Shown here: in pieces, positions 18,930-27,525 of the stretch | Layout of the letters: each line of letters starts with the position of its first letter | How positions within the stretch are numbered: the stretch's first letter is position 1 | From: JAIOQJ01 sp963718635 | Lineage (GTDB): Bacteria > Planctomycetota > Planctomycetia > Gemmatales > Gemmataceae | DNA: 64,000 nt | Reading direction: 5' to 3' | Assembly (NCBI GenBank): GCA_963718635.1 | Contig: OY970367.1 | Span: forward strand, 4,588,001-4,652,000 | Notes under the pieces: generated by a model | The model's input: the letters and a program-made list of their open reading frames with translations, nothing else | Database searches by the model: none | Told to the model about the DNA's origin: nothing | Program-made: the position numbers and the translations under genes

Positions 18930-20363
18930 ATGGCAAAAAAACTGAAGCCGGCGGACAACCCCACCGTTACCTTCTGGGGTGCTGCCCAAACGGTTACCGG
19001 GTCGATGCACCAAGTGGATGCAGGCGGCAAAACGCTGCTGCTCGATTGTGGGCTCTTTCAAGGTAGCCGGGCCGAAAGCCATCGCCGCAATCGGCAGTTC
19101 CCCTTTCGGCCCAAAGACATCGATGCCGTCGTCCTCAGCCATGCCCATATCGATCATTGCGGCAATCTGCCCAACCTCATCAAGCAAGGTTTCATTGGCC
19201 CGATTTATTGCACGCCAGCTACCCGCGCGCTGGTAGCCGTAATGCTCGGCGATGCCGTGAAGATCCAAGCCGAAGATGCGAGCTACCTCAATCGCAAGCG
19301 TGAAAAAGGCGAGCCGAAGATCGAGCCGCTTTACGACAGCAAAGACGTTTATCGCACACTGTTGCGCTTGCAGGCTCTCCCTTACGACACACCCTTAGGC
19401 ATCGGCCAGGGGCTGCAACTATCATTCGTCAACGCCGGACACTTGCTCGGTTCGGCCATGGTGCATCTGCGCATCGACGGACCGAACGGCGCGGAGCGAT
19501 TGACTTTCACGGGCGATATCGGCCGACCGGGGCTACCGATTCTCGATGATCCCGCTCCGATTCCTCCATGCGACTTTCTCATAACGGAAAGCACCTATGG
19601 CGGCCACGTCCACGAGACGGTTGAAGAAACAGCGGAACAGTTGGGCGAAGTGGTGCGCCGCACGGCAGCGCGCGGCGGCAAATTAGTGATCCCCGCTTTC
19701 AGCGTCGGCCGCACCCAGACGATCGTATATTTTCTGCACCAGCTCATGAGAGCCGGCCAACTCCCCGACCTACCCATCTATGTCGATAGCCCGATGGCTG
19801 TGCGCGCCACGGAGGTCTTCCATGCCCACCCCGAATGCTTCGATCAGGAAACGCTTGCCCTGTTGGAGACATATCCCGATCTCTTCGGCGAACAGCGCAT
19901 CCGATATGTGGACAAGGTCCACGAGAGCATCGGCATGAACAAGCAGACGGGACCAAGCATCATTATCTCAGCGAGCGGCATGTGCGAAGCCGGCCGTATC
20001 TTGCACCATTTGAAACACAACATCGAAGACCCGCGTGCCACTATCTTGATCGTTGGCTATCAGGCGCCCGATACTCTCGGACGCCGCATTGTCGAGCGCC
20101 GGCCGCAATTGCGCATTCTTGGGCGATCATTCGATCTCAAAGCCGAGGTAGTAGTCCTGAACGGCCTATCGAGCCACGCGGACCACAACGATCTACTGCG
20201 GAACTTAACGCCGTTGCTCGGCACGACCAAGAAGGTTCGGCTTGTGCATGGCGAAATGGACCGAGCCACACCTTTGGCCGAAGGGCTACGCGAAATCGGC
20301 TTCTTTGATGTCGCTATCCCGGCGCGGGGCACCAGCGAGTCAATCGTTCATCATTCTTGTTAG
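18930..20363 (+). CDS. beta-CASP metallo-beta-lactamase fold RNA hydrolase
   Basis: 477 residues. The metallo-beta-lactamase metal site is complete: 'SHAHIDHCGNLP' (HxHxDH), 'NAGHLLGSA' and 'FTGDIGRP'. The beta-CASP part carries 'TESTYGGHVH', 'IPAFSVGRTQ', 'SASGMCEAGR' and the final 'GLSSHADHNDLL'. Relatives are bacterial homologues of CPSF-73, expected to be zinc-dependent ribonucleases acting in RNA processing. The start has a weak ribosome site. The gene stands alone between two clusters of palindromic repeats. Confidence 0.9.
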   Translation: MAKKLKPADNPTVTFWGAAQTVTGSMHQVDAGGKTLLLDCGLFQGSRAESHRRNRQFPFRPKDIDAVVLSHAHIDHCGNLPNLIKQGFIGPIYCTPATRALVAVMLGDAVKIQAEDASYLNRKREKGEPKIEPLYDSKDVYRTLLRLQALPYDTPLGIGQGLQLSFVNAGHLLGSAMVHLRIDGPNGAERLTFTGDIGRPGLPILDDPAPIPPCDFLITESTYGGHVHETVEETAEQLGEVVRRTAARGGKLVIPAFSVGRTQTIVYFLHQLMRAGQLPDLPIYVDSPMAVRATEVFHAHPECFDQETLALLETYPDLFGEQRIRYVDKVHESIGMNKQTGPSIIISASGMCEAGRILHHLKHNIEDPRATILIVGYQAPDTLGRRIVERRPQLRILGRSFDLKAEVVVLNGLSSHADHNDLLRNLTPLLGTTKKVRLVHGEMDRATPLAEGLREIGFFDVAIPARGTSESIVHHSC

Positions 20364-20456
20364 CCCGACGAGCCAGCGACGGCGTATGAAACGTAAGTTA
20401 CCGAGTTAATTACTTTAACCGATAGCCTTTGCGCTCGTGGCAACAGGACTTGGCGC

Positions 20457-20870
20457 AGCGTAGCGGAAGTCGTCAGACTTCCGGGCTGAGCCGAGTCAGC
20501 GTAGCGGAAGCCGTCAGACTTCTGGGCTGAGTAAAGTCAGCGTAGCGGAAGTCGTCAGACTTCCGGGCTGACCAAGTCAGCGTAGCGGAAGTCGTCAGAC
20601 TTCCGGGCTGAGCCAAGTCAGCGTAGTGGAAGTCGTCAGACTTCCGGGCTGAGCCAAGTCAGCGTAGCGGAAGTCGTCAGACTTCCGGGCTGCGCCGAGT
20701 CAGCATAGCGGAAGTCGTCAGACTTCCGGGCTGAGCCAAGACTTGGCAGCCAAGCCGGAAGTCTTACGACTTCCGCTACGCTGCGCTTTCTCGTAGCGAA
20801 AATCGTTAAACGTCCGTACTGAGCCGAAACTTCAGGGCCAAACCGGAAGTCTGACGACTTCCGCTACGAA
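20457..20870. repeat. Seven-copy 41-bp tandem repeat with inverted flanking copies
   Basis: Copies of TAGCGGAAGTCGTCAGACTT plus CCGGGCTGAGCCAAGTCAGCG start at 20461, 20502, 20543, 20583, 20624, 20665 and 20706, giving a period of 40-41 bp. Two inverted copies follow at about 20753-20781 and 20844-20869. The copies are nearly identical, with no unique spacers. The block fills most of the 518-bp gap between convergent genes. Confidence 0.9.
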
Positions 20871-20881
20871 TGCCAACATAA

Positions 20882-21973
20882 TCATCGTAACTGCGGCACA
20901 TGTACACTCAACCCCGGAACCGGGATACAACGCTTACCGACTGTTGGCAAGCTCCTCCGAACTAATGAAAATCCGCGCTTCAGCATCATGAGAAGTTGAA
21001 GATTCCAGGTCGGCCAATGGGTGTCGGGAAAGGCGCCGGCCTTGATTGCCGCTTCGATGGCATTCGGGCAGCGGTCTGCGATCGCGCTGATGACTTTTGC
21101 AGGGTTTCGCCAATAGCTCAGCAACGGCCTGTTATCTGTGTTGTGGCTGTCGCCAATACGGTGACCGCCCCATTGCCGCAAAATGGTTGTCGATAGCCAA
21201 TCAAATTCCGCCTGGCGGCACTTAGAAACAATAACTTTGCTAACCGGCACATCGAACAGGCGTATTACGGCGCCAATTCCTGCGAGCAGCCATTGACTAA
21301 GGCGCGGCTTGCCGCTCAAGCAATAGTCCCAGTCGAAATCATCGGAATTCGATGCGAGTAAGGCCGCGATGTCGCAGGCCCATAAGGGCCGCCAGGCGCC
21401 GTGACGGAGGAAGTGCAGTGTGTGATGGCGCAGCTGATCTTCCGGCGAAGGAATTGCAAATGAAGTTGAGCCGATAGCGACTAGTTGTCTGTGCCGCCAA
21501 AGGTCGGGCCATGACCTATCCGGAAGATCGGGAATGGCTTGATGCAGATCGACCGGGCCAAACACTCCTTCACTATGAAGCAGCAGGTTGGCCGCGTCTT
21601 GCCATTGGTCCGGCGAGACAGCGATGTCGATATCACCGTAAGGGCGCAGCCCTGGCTCGGGATAGAGACGCGCGACCGCCCATCCTTTCACCAACAGAAA
21701 GTCGATTCCCGCATCATTGAGCCGTTGCACTAATCGAACAATGTTCGCTTCATGAATGACCGCTTGCATCGCGTGCAATCGATAGGCTTGATGGCATTCG
21801 TTGTATTTGTGCCCTTGTTGCCGCATCTGCTTCCAGAGCAAAGCACCTGCGCCTGACTGCAAGAAAAAGACAATTTCCGAGTCGCTGAGATCGACCTTTG
21901 TTGAACCGGACGAAGACGCTGGCCGCCAACACCCGGCCAGCGTCTTCGCTATGCGCAATCCAGCTGCATTCAT
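20882..21973 (-). CDS. nucleotidyltransferase-family protein (PF14907 type)
   Basis: 363 residues. The core 'LNDAGIDFLLVKGWAVARLY' and 'RPYGDIDIAVSP' carry the G(G/W)…DxD pattern of the nucleotidyltransferase superfamily seen in the 'Uncharacterised nucleotidyltransferase' group. It overlaps the upstream PqqD-like gene by 4 bp, so the two are translationally coupled. In other bacteria this family sits with PqqD-like and HPr-kinase-like genes in peptide- or polysaccharide-modifying clusters. A nucleotidyl transfer role is an inference from the fold. Confidence 0.75.
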   Translation of the reverse strand: MNAAGLRIAKTLAGCWRPASSSGSTKVDLSDSEIVFFLQSGAGALLWKQMRQQGHKYNECHQAYRLHAMQAVIHEANIVRLVQRLNDAGIDFLLVKGWAVARLYPEPGLRPYGDIDIAVSPDQWQDAANLLLHSEGVFGPVDLHQAIPDLPDRSWPDLWRHRQLVAIGSTSFAIPSPEDQLRHHTLHFLRHGAWRPLWACDIAALLASNSDDFDWDYCLSGKPRLSQWLLAGIGAVIRLFDVPVSKVIVSKCRQAEFDWLSTTILRQWGGHRIGDSHNTDNRPLLSYWRNPAKVISAIADRCPNAIEAAIKAGAFPDTHWPTWNLQLLMMLKRGFSLVRRSLPTVGKRCIPVPGLSVHVPQLR

Positions 21974-22512
21974 GGTGTTCTTGATAAACCGGTAAATCCA
22001 AACGATCCAGCCGGTCCTGTGGGGCCGGTAGGTCCTGTTGCGCCGGTCGCCCCGGTGGCGCCGTTGCTTCCATTGCTGCCGTTGCCACCATTGCTCCCCG
22101 CGGGCCCAGTCGGTCCCGGCACGTAAACCACCGATGCTGCAGCTTGCGCTTTGGGAGCCGTCACGGACATCACCAACGGGAGCATGGCGGCTGCCACGCC
22201 GAGCTTGGCGAGCACGTTGCGGCGGGAGATAAGATCCTTCTCGGCAGGCATGGTGAAGCCGCTTTGCATCAGCCCGGCTTTGCCGAGTTGACCGAGAGCC
22301 AAATGCACAACGTCGTCTGTCGCGGGTATCTCGAGCACATTGCGAACTAGGGCGGCGAGCTCCGGAATATTCTTTTGCCCGTCGCAGTTGCGCCAGATCA
22401 GCGCCGCCGTCTTGTTCAGGCAGTGTGCCTTATGGCGTCGGGTCTCGTACACCAGCGTTTCATCGGGCATATCGCGGACGATGAAATCGTCGCGGCGGGC
22501 CAATGGCAGCAT
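21970..22512 (-). CDS. PqqD-like domain fused to Tat-like segment and collagen-like repeat
   Basis: 180 residues in three parts. Residues 1-90 look like a PqqD/RRE peptide-binding domain ('KAHCLNKTAALIWRNCDGQ'). Residues 95-125 contain a twin-arginine-like stretch ('SRRNVLAKLGVAAAMLPLVM') ending in AQA. Residues 133-168 are twelve Gly-X-Y triplets ('GPTGPAGSNGGNGSNGSNG' onward). PqqD-type domains present peptides to modifying enzymes. The internal Tat-like segment suggests the C-terminal part is either anchored or released after a cut; an alternative start at Met88 would make it a normal signal. The gene overlaps the nucleotidyltransferase gene and follows the HPr-kinase-like gene by 60 bp. 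Confidence 0.75.
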   Translation of the reverse strand: MLPLARRDDFIVRDMPDETLVYETRRHKAHCLNKTAALIWRNCDGQKNIPELAALVRNVLEIPATDDVVHLALGQLGKAGLMQSGFTMPAEKDLISRRNVLAKLGVAAAMLPLVMSVTAPKAQAAASVVYVPGPTGPAGSNGGNGSNGSNGATGATGATGPTGPTGPAGSFGFTGLSRTP

Positions 22513-22572
22513 TCGGATCTCCTTGAATAGTGGCTAACACACTCACGAGGAACGGGACGTCGGCATCCGGCT

Positions 22573-23397
22573 TCACGTTCGTAACAGGTCTTCGACAAAA
22601 CTATCCGCTTCGCCGCGCGTTCCGCGTAGAACGGGTGCGCTGACCAAGGCAACTTGCAGGGCGGTTAATGCGTCTTCGGGTCGCGATCGTGCGCAGACAG
22701 TATGCTTCATTACTTCCAGCACCGCCCGCCCTCGCGAAAGTTCCTGCGGCCGCCATAAAGCGCCAGGGCGATATTGCACGACCAGGACGATGGCGATTTC
22801 GATGGGATCGCGCCCGCGCTGGCCGCCTAGTTGCTCCGCGGTGGATCGCTCTGGACGCGCATGCGGCCTACGCAGCGATAGCAAGCGGTGATAAGGATGA
22901 ACGAACCCTTCGAAATCGATCACGGCAAATTCATCGGAGTAGTAGCTTGCTCCGGCACGAATAAAGGCGGCGACCAGAGTGCTCTTCCCGCTAAAGCTTC
23001 GTCCGGGAATAACAATCGCGCGCCCTTGCCATCTCACCACTCCCGCGTGGATGAACACTCGACCCGGCGAGCGGTCAGCCAAATGAATTTGCAGATCCGA
23101 TTCGAGGCAATCGAGAATGGCCTCGATATCATCGCTCTCGATTAATTTCTCGCCGTCGACATAAAGTCGATGGCAATCCGGCTCGGCGTGCCATTCATAA
23201 CTGCGGTTGATCGGCCCTCTGCTGATTTCCCATTCGATCGGAATTTCCATCATGTGCGCCAGATGCTCAACCCTGTTGGAGCGGAAGCGGTAGTGAACGC
23301 CGAACGTTTGAAAGCTGACTTCGCCCAGACTGTCTATTGCGCTCGTCCCACAGGCCGAAACATTCGGGTTTTTGTAATCGAGCAGGGCCGAAGGCAT
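22573..23397 (-). CDS. HPr-kinase-like P-loop protein
   Basis: 274 residues. A Walker A motif is clear at 'GRSFSGKSTLVAAFIRAGA', followed by 'YYSDEFAVID' which fits the acidic strand of HPr kinase/phosphorylase-like proteins. The N-terminal 125 residues are a separate domain of no clear family. Such HprK-related proteins occur beside PqqD-like genes and are thought to phosphorylate small molecules or peptides, not HPr. It is the first gene of a three-gene operon with the PqqD-collagen and nucleotidyltransferase genes. Confidence 0.75.
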   Translation of the reverse strand: MPSALLDYKNPNVSACGTSAIDSLGEVSFQTFGVHYRFRSNRVEHLAHMMEIPIEWEISRGPINRSYEWHAEPDCHRLYVDGEKLIESDDIEAILDCLESDLQIHLADRSPGRVFIHAGVVRWQGRAIVIPGRSFSGKSTLVAAFIRAGASYYSDEFAVIDFEGFVHPYHRLLSLRRPHARPERSTAEQLGGQRGRDPIEIAIVLVVQYRPGALWRPQELSRGRAVLEVMKHTVCARSRPEDALTALQVALVSAPVLRGTRGEADSFVEDLLRT

Positions 23398-23579
23398 CAG
23401 ATTTCCTTACCGGATTCGTCGAACCACATTACGTGCGCATACTATCGACGGCTTCACTCCGTGCGATTCAGCCGCAATTATGCGATTTGCCCGAAAGAAA
23501 GCGACGCGAAAAGGCACGATGCTCGCAACCGCTAACTACGGCAAGCGCGTCAAATCGGGCGATGCTAGAATTGTTTGTA

Positions 23580-23705
23580 GCCAACACTCACACTAGCCCG
23601 ATGCGTTAGCAAGGCAGGAGCCCGAAGCGTTACCATAAGTGTGAAGAAAATAACGCTAACGCTTCGGTGATGCACCTCGCTCACGCTTCGGGTTAGTGTC
23701 GGTTG
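23580..23705. repeat. Imperfect inverted repeat in a 612-bp gap
   Basis: Arms near 23579-23612 (CCAACACTCACACTAGCCCG) and 23675-23705 (CGGGTTAGTGTCGGTTG) pair with a few mismatches, with a further internal repeat of the GCTAACGCTTCGG type. The remainder of 23398-24009 shows no gene; it must hold the promoters of two divergent transcripts. Confidence 0.6.
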
Positions 23706-24009
23706 TTGCCAAGTGATTCGATCCCTTCTCTTCAGCAAAAAAATCTCGATAGCGCGTCGGGCTCATGGTGTCAGTGGCCTATTGCGGCAGATGGTCGCCC
23801 TTAATTGAGCTAAGTCTGCTGCTCCTTTCAAACACATGGCCAGTCGGAATCATACAAGCCATAATCACAAAAGCGATTTCATCTATCGCGCTGGCCGCAG
23901 CCACAATATTTTTGACTGAACGTCACCGACCTTAATGGACGATCAACGAAGGACGGTCCGTACTCTGACGTCTCCGCTTGGGTCGCCTTTCTCACATGCG
24001 AAGAAAAAC

Positions 24010-26011
24010 ATGACCTCCGTACCCAGCATATGCCTGAACATGATCGTCAAAAATGAGGCAGCCATTATCGAGCGTACGCTGCTCTCGCTCTTGCCGGCCG
24101 TTGATCGATTTGTGGTTTGCGATACGGGCTCGTCCGACGAGACCACCGAAATCATAGAACGGACTTTCTCACGACACGGTGTATCCGGCGAACTTCATCG
24201 CATCCCTTTTGTCGATTTCGAAACGACACGCAACTTACGCGCTCGATACCTGCAGAAAATCATCGCTCGATTTCGACTACATCTTACTGGCGGATGCGGA
24301 TATGGAATTGTTCATTGAAGATCCGCATTTTAAGACGAAGCTGGCCGAACCGGTGCATTCGATCCGTCAAGTCAACGTTATCAGTTATTACAACGCCCGG
24401 CTCGTGCATCGAACCTGCCCCGCTCGCTACGTTGGCGCGACGCACGAATATCTCGAAGCCCCCACTCCTCCTGGTCGCATTGCGGGAGTCTGGTTCAACG
24501 ACCGCGCTTGCGGATCGAGCCGAGTTCATAAATTTGAGCGCGACATTCGCCTGTTATCAGAAAGTCTAAGGCGAGATCCGGACAACTGCCGTTCCATGTT
24601 TTATCTAGCGCAGAGTTATAAGGATTCGGGGCGCTTCGAAGAAGCGATCGACTGGTATGCCAGGCGAGTGCAGGCGGGGGGATGGCAGGAAGAAGTCTGG
24701 TATTCGCTCTACATGATAGCGCTTTGCCATGAAGAGTTAGGCCACGGCGCCGAGATGATTGACTATTGCTGGAAGGCCTTCCATTACCGGCCGACGCGCG
24801 TTGAATCGCTCTGGAGTCTGGCCCGGCATTATCGAAGCCAGGGCGATTACAACGCTTCGATGTCCGTATGCGAAACAGCGGCGCCAGTGCCGTATCCGCA
24901 CTCTGACTCTCTATTTATTCAAGACTATGTCTATAAGACCGGCATCGCCGAAGAAATGAGCATTGCGGGCTATTACTGCAACTCGTTGATGCACCAGCAT
25001 AACGGCTACCAGAAATCGATAGAGCTAATGAGCAACCGCGACGCCGAAGAAACGGCGCGCAGCCTTGCTTTTTCCAATTTCTACTACTACGCCAAGAGCG
25101 CCGGTGACCTGTTCGATCATTTTTCAACTCAACAGCTTAACGTCCCAATAGAAGATACTTATGTAGCCACCAATCCTTCTATCTGGAGAGACTCCACCGG
25201 AACACGTTTGATTGCACGAGGCGTCAACTACCGCGTGCAAGACATGGTCTACGATATCAATGATCCGCAAGGCATCGTGCGCACGCTAAACTATGTCGTC
25301 GCACTTGATGACAATTACCACATCACAACTTCATCCAAAATCTTAGACCGAGCAATTTTACAGGAGCGGTTTCCTTCCTTGATAACAGGATACGAAGATT
25401 GCCGTCTTTTCGTCTGTCGGGGATACTATTGGGCTACCGCAACTGTCTGCGATCGAAATCCGGACCGGCTCTGCGAAATTGCTTTGTTGCGTTTCGACGA
25501 AGAAATGAACCTAGCGGAAGTGAACGTGCTTCGCGGGATCAATCCCGATCACCACCAGAAAAATTGGATGCCCCTCGTTCGCAACGATGAATTGTTTCTG
25601 ATCTATACGGTCGATCCAACTGTCGTGTTGCGGTATGATTTCGACAGTCATTCGGTTGCCGTGGTCCATTATGGCGTTCCGGATCCCTGGCTTGAAAAAC
25701 TTCGCGGTGGCTCCCAGGCCATCCAAGTCGGCGATCACTGGATTTTTCTTAGCCACGAAACGAACGACGTTCGGCCCGGGCTGCGCTTTTATCAGCACCG
25801 CTTTGTCGCGATAGACAACCAATTTCAAATCGCGGGAGTGACCGAGCCGTTTTACTTCCTTCGCAAAGGAATCGAGTTTGCCGCCGGCCTGGCCTACGAT
25901 TCCGACCGTCATCAATTCATTGCCTCTTTCGGTGTGGATGACCGAGAAGCACACCTGGCATTCTTTGATGAGGGTGAGGTTTTGAGGCGGTTGGGCATGA
26001 GTCACGGTTAA
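24010..26011 (+). CDS. GT2 glycosyltransferase-TPR-GH130-like protein, one-base frameshift
   Basis: ATG 24010 opens a family 2 glycosyltransferase ('SICLNMIVKNEAAIIERTLL', 'FVVCDTGSSDET'). The frame breaks at TT 24234-24235; dropping one T joins 'FETTRN' to 'YALDTCRKSS' and 'YILLADADMELF', which restores the DxD. TPR-like repeats follow ('RSMFYLAQSYKDSGRFEEAI'). The last 300 residues resemble a five-bladed GH130/GH43-like propeller ('ITGYEDCRLF', 'HHQKNWMPLV', 'EFAAGLAYD'). About 666 residues in all, cytoplasmic by prediction. The combination suggests building or trimming of a glycan; the substrate is unknown. Confidence 0.72.
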
Positions 26012-26023
26012 ACAGCGTGCGAA

Positions 26024-26085
26024 CATGTAGCACAAGCGTCTCGCTTGTGCGAACCAAGGCACAAGCGAGACGCTTGTGCTACATG
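26024..26085. terminator. Perfect 27-bp inverted repeat between convergent genes
   Basis: Arms 26024-26050 and 26059-26085 are exact reverse complements (core GCACAAGCGTCTCGCTTGTGC) over an 8-nt loop. It lies between two convergent genes and is likely a strong hairpin terminator, although there is no T-run. A weaker relative occurs near 53269. Confidence 0.7.
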
Positions 26086-26102
26086 GTTGCCGCACGACTG
26101 CT

Positions 26103-27503
26103 TCAAGCCAAAATCTCTTGCACCACATCGCCGCTGACATCGGTCAGTCGGAAATCGCGGCCTGCGTGGCGGTAGGTAAGGCGGGTATGGTCGAGGCCGA
26201 GCAGGTGCAGAATGGTGGCGTGGAAATCGTGCACATGTACTTTGTTCTCGGCGACGCGGATGCCGTATTCGTCGGTCGAACCGTAGATCATGCCGCCTTT
26301 GATGCCGCCGCCGGCCAACCAGGATGAAAAGGCCCAAGGATGATGCTCCCGGCCCTTAGCAGCCGCACTATTGTTGAAAGGTGTCCGCCCGAACTCCGTT
26401 GTCCAGACGACGAGGGTGTCGTCGAGCATACCCCGACGCTTCAAGTCGATAAGCAAGGCGGCAATAGGCCGGTCGACATTCTTTGCCAATGGCACATGTT
26501 GGGCGATCATGTCGTCGTGAGCATCCCAATTCTTGGAACTACCGGAATCAATCAGCTCGATGAAGCGCACGCCACGCTCGGCTAGTCTGCGAGCGACTAG
26601 ACATTGCCAGGCAAAGCCTTGGGTGCTGCCGCGCGGCAGGCCGTAGAGTGCAAGCGTCTCATTGCTCTCGGCCGAGAGATCGAAAACTTGCGGAGCAGCG
26701 GTCTGCATTCCGAATGCGGTTTCAAACGAACGCACTCGTGCCGCCAGTGCCGGATCGGCAGCGCGCGATTGCAAATGAAGGCTGTTTAGTTCGCTCAGTG
26801 CATCGAGCTCGCGGCGCTGCTGCGATGACGCCAAAGGCGAACGGATATTGCGCATCGGTTCGGCACCGGGAACCAGATGCGTGCCCTGATGGCTTCCGGG
26901 TAAAAAATCGGACGCCCATACTTGGCCGCCGGCATAAGGCGTGAAAGGGGCAAGCGTGATGAAGGAAGGAAGATTGCGGTTGGGCGAGCCAAGGCCATAG
27001 CTGACCCATGAACCAATGCTCGGGCGGGCAACGTTGAAGGACCCGGTATGCATTCCTAAGGTGGCGTTGTAATGGTTCGAGTGATCGCTGTTCATGGAGT
27101 GAATGACGCAAAGATCGTCCACACATTGGCCGATGTTCGGAAACAATGAGCTTACTTCAAGCCCGGATTGGCCCTGCTTGACGAAGTTCCATTGCGGCGT
27201 TTTTAGAAAAAGACGATCGAAGCCCGGGCGATTGCGTGTTTCGGGATGATCGAGCGCGATCGTCTTGCCATGATCGGCAAACAACTTCGGCTTCGGATCG
27301 AACGAATCGACGTGCGACACACCGCCACTCATAAATAGAAAAATCACACGCTGAGCGCGGGGTTTAATCTGTGCCAGGCGCGGTGAGAGCGGATCAGCAT
27401 CCGCAGCCAGCAACTCGTTGATGATGGCAGGCATCAGGGTGCTGCCCGCGATAGCGGAACGCAGAAAGTTGCGGCGGGGGATAGAAGACCCATTAAAGTT
27501 CAT
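26103..27503 (-). CDS. DUF1501 (sulfatase-like) protein
   Basis: 466 residues from the ATG at 27503. A Tat-like start is visible ('IPRRNFLRSAIAGSTLMPAI'). The body is a DUF1501 protein: 'RVIFLFMSGGVSHVDSFDPK', 'VVWTTEFGRTPF' and 'YGIRVAENKVHVHDFHATIL' are typical. The fold belongs to the alkaline phosphatase/sulfatase superfamily. In planctomycetes it nearly always follows a DUF1549/DUF1553 gene, as here, 22 bp away. The substrate is unknown; export by Tat is inferred. Confidence 0.88.
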   Translation of the reverse strand: MNFNGSSIPRRNFLRSAIAGSTLMPAIINELLAADADPLSPRLAQIKPRAQRVIFLFMSGGVSHVDSFDPKPKLFADHGKTIALDHPETRNRPGFDRLFLKTPQWNFVKQGQSGLEVSSLFPNIGQCVDDLCVIHSMNSDHSNHYNATLGMHTGSFNVARPSIGSWVSYGLGSPNRNLPSFITLAPFTPYAGGQVWASDFLPGSHQGTHLVPGAEPMRNIRSPLASSQQRRELDALSELNSLHLQSRAADPALAARVRSFETAFGMQTAAPQVFDLSAESNETLALYGLPRGSTQGFAWQCLVARRLAERGVRFIELIDSGSSKNWDAHDDMIAQHVPLAKNVDRPIAALLIDLKRRGMLDDTLVVWTTEFGRTPFNNSAAAKGREHHPWAFSSWLAGGGIKGGMIYGSTDEYGIRVAENKVHVHDFHATILHLLGLDHTRLTYRHAGRDFRLTDVSGDVVQEILA

Positions 27504-27525
27504 ATCGTTTCGTCCCGCGCCACAG

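Noticed and set aside
20457..20745. Regular 41-bp array as a possible CRISPR
   Set aside because: The whole 41-bp unit repeats, so there are no unique spacers, and no cas genes are in the window.
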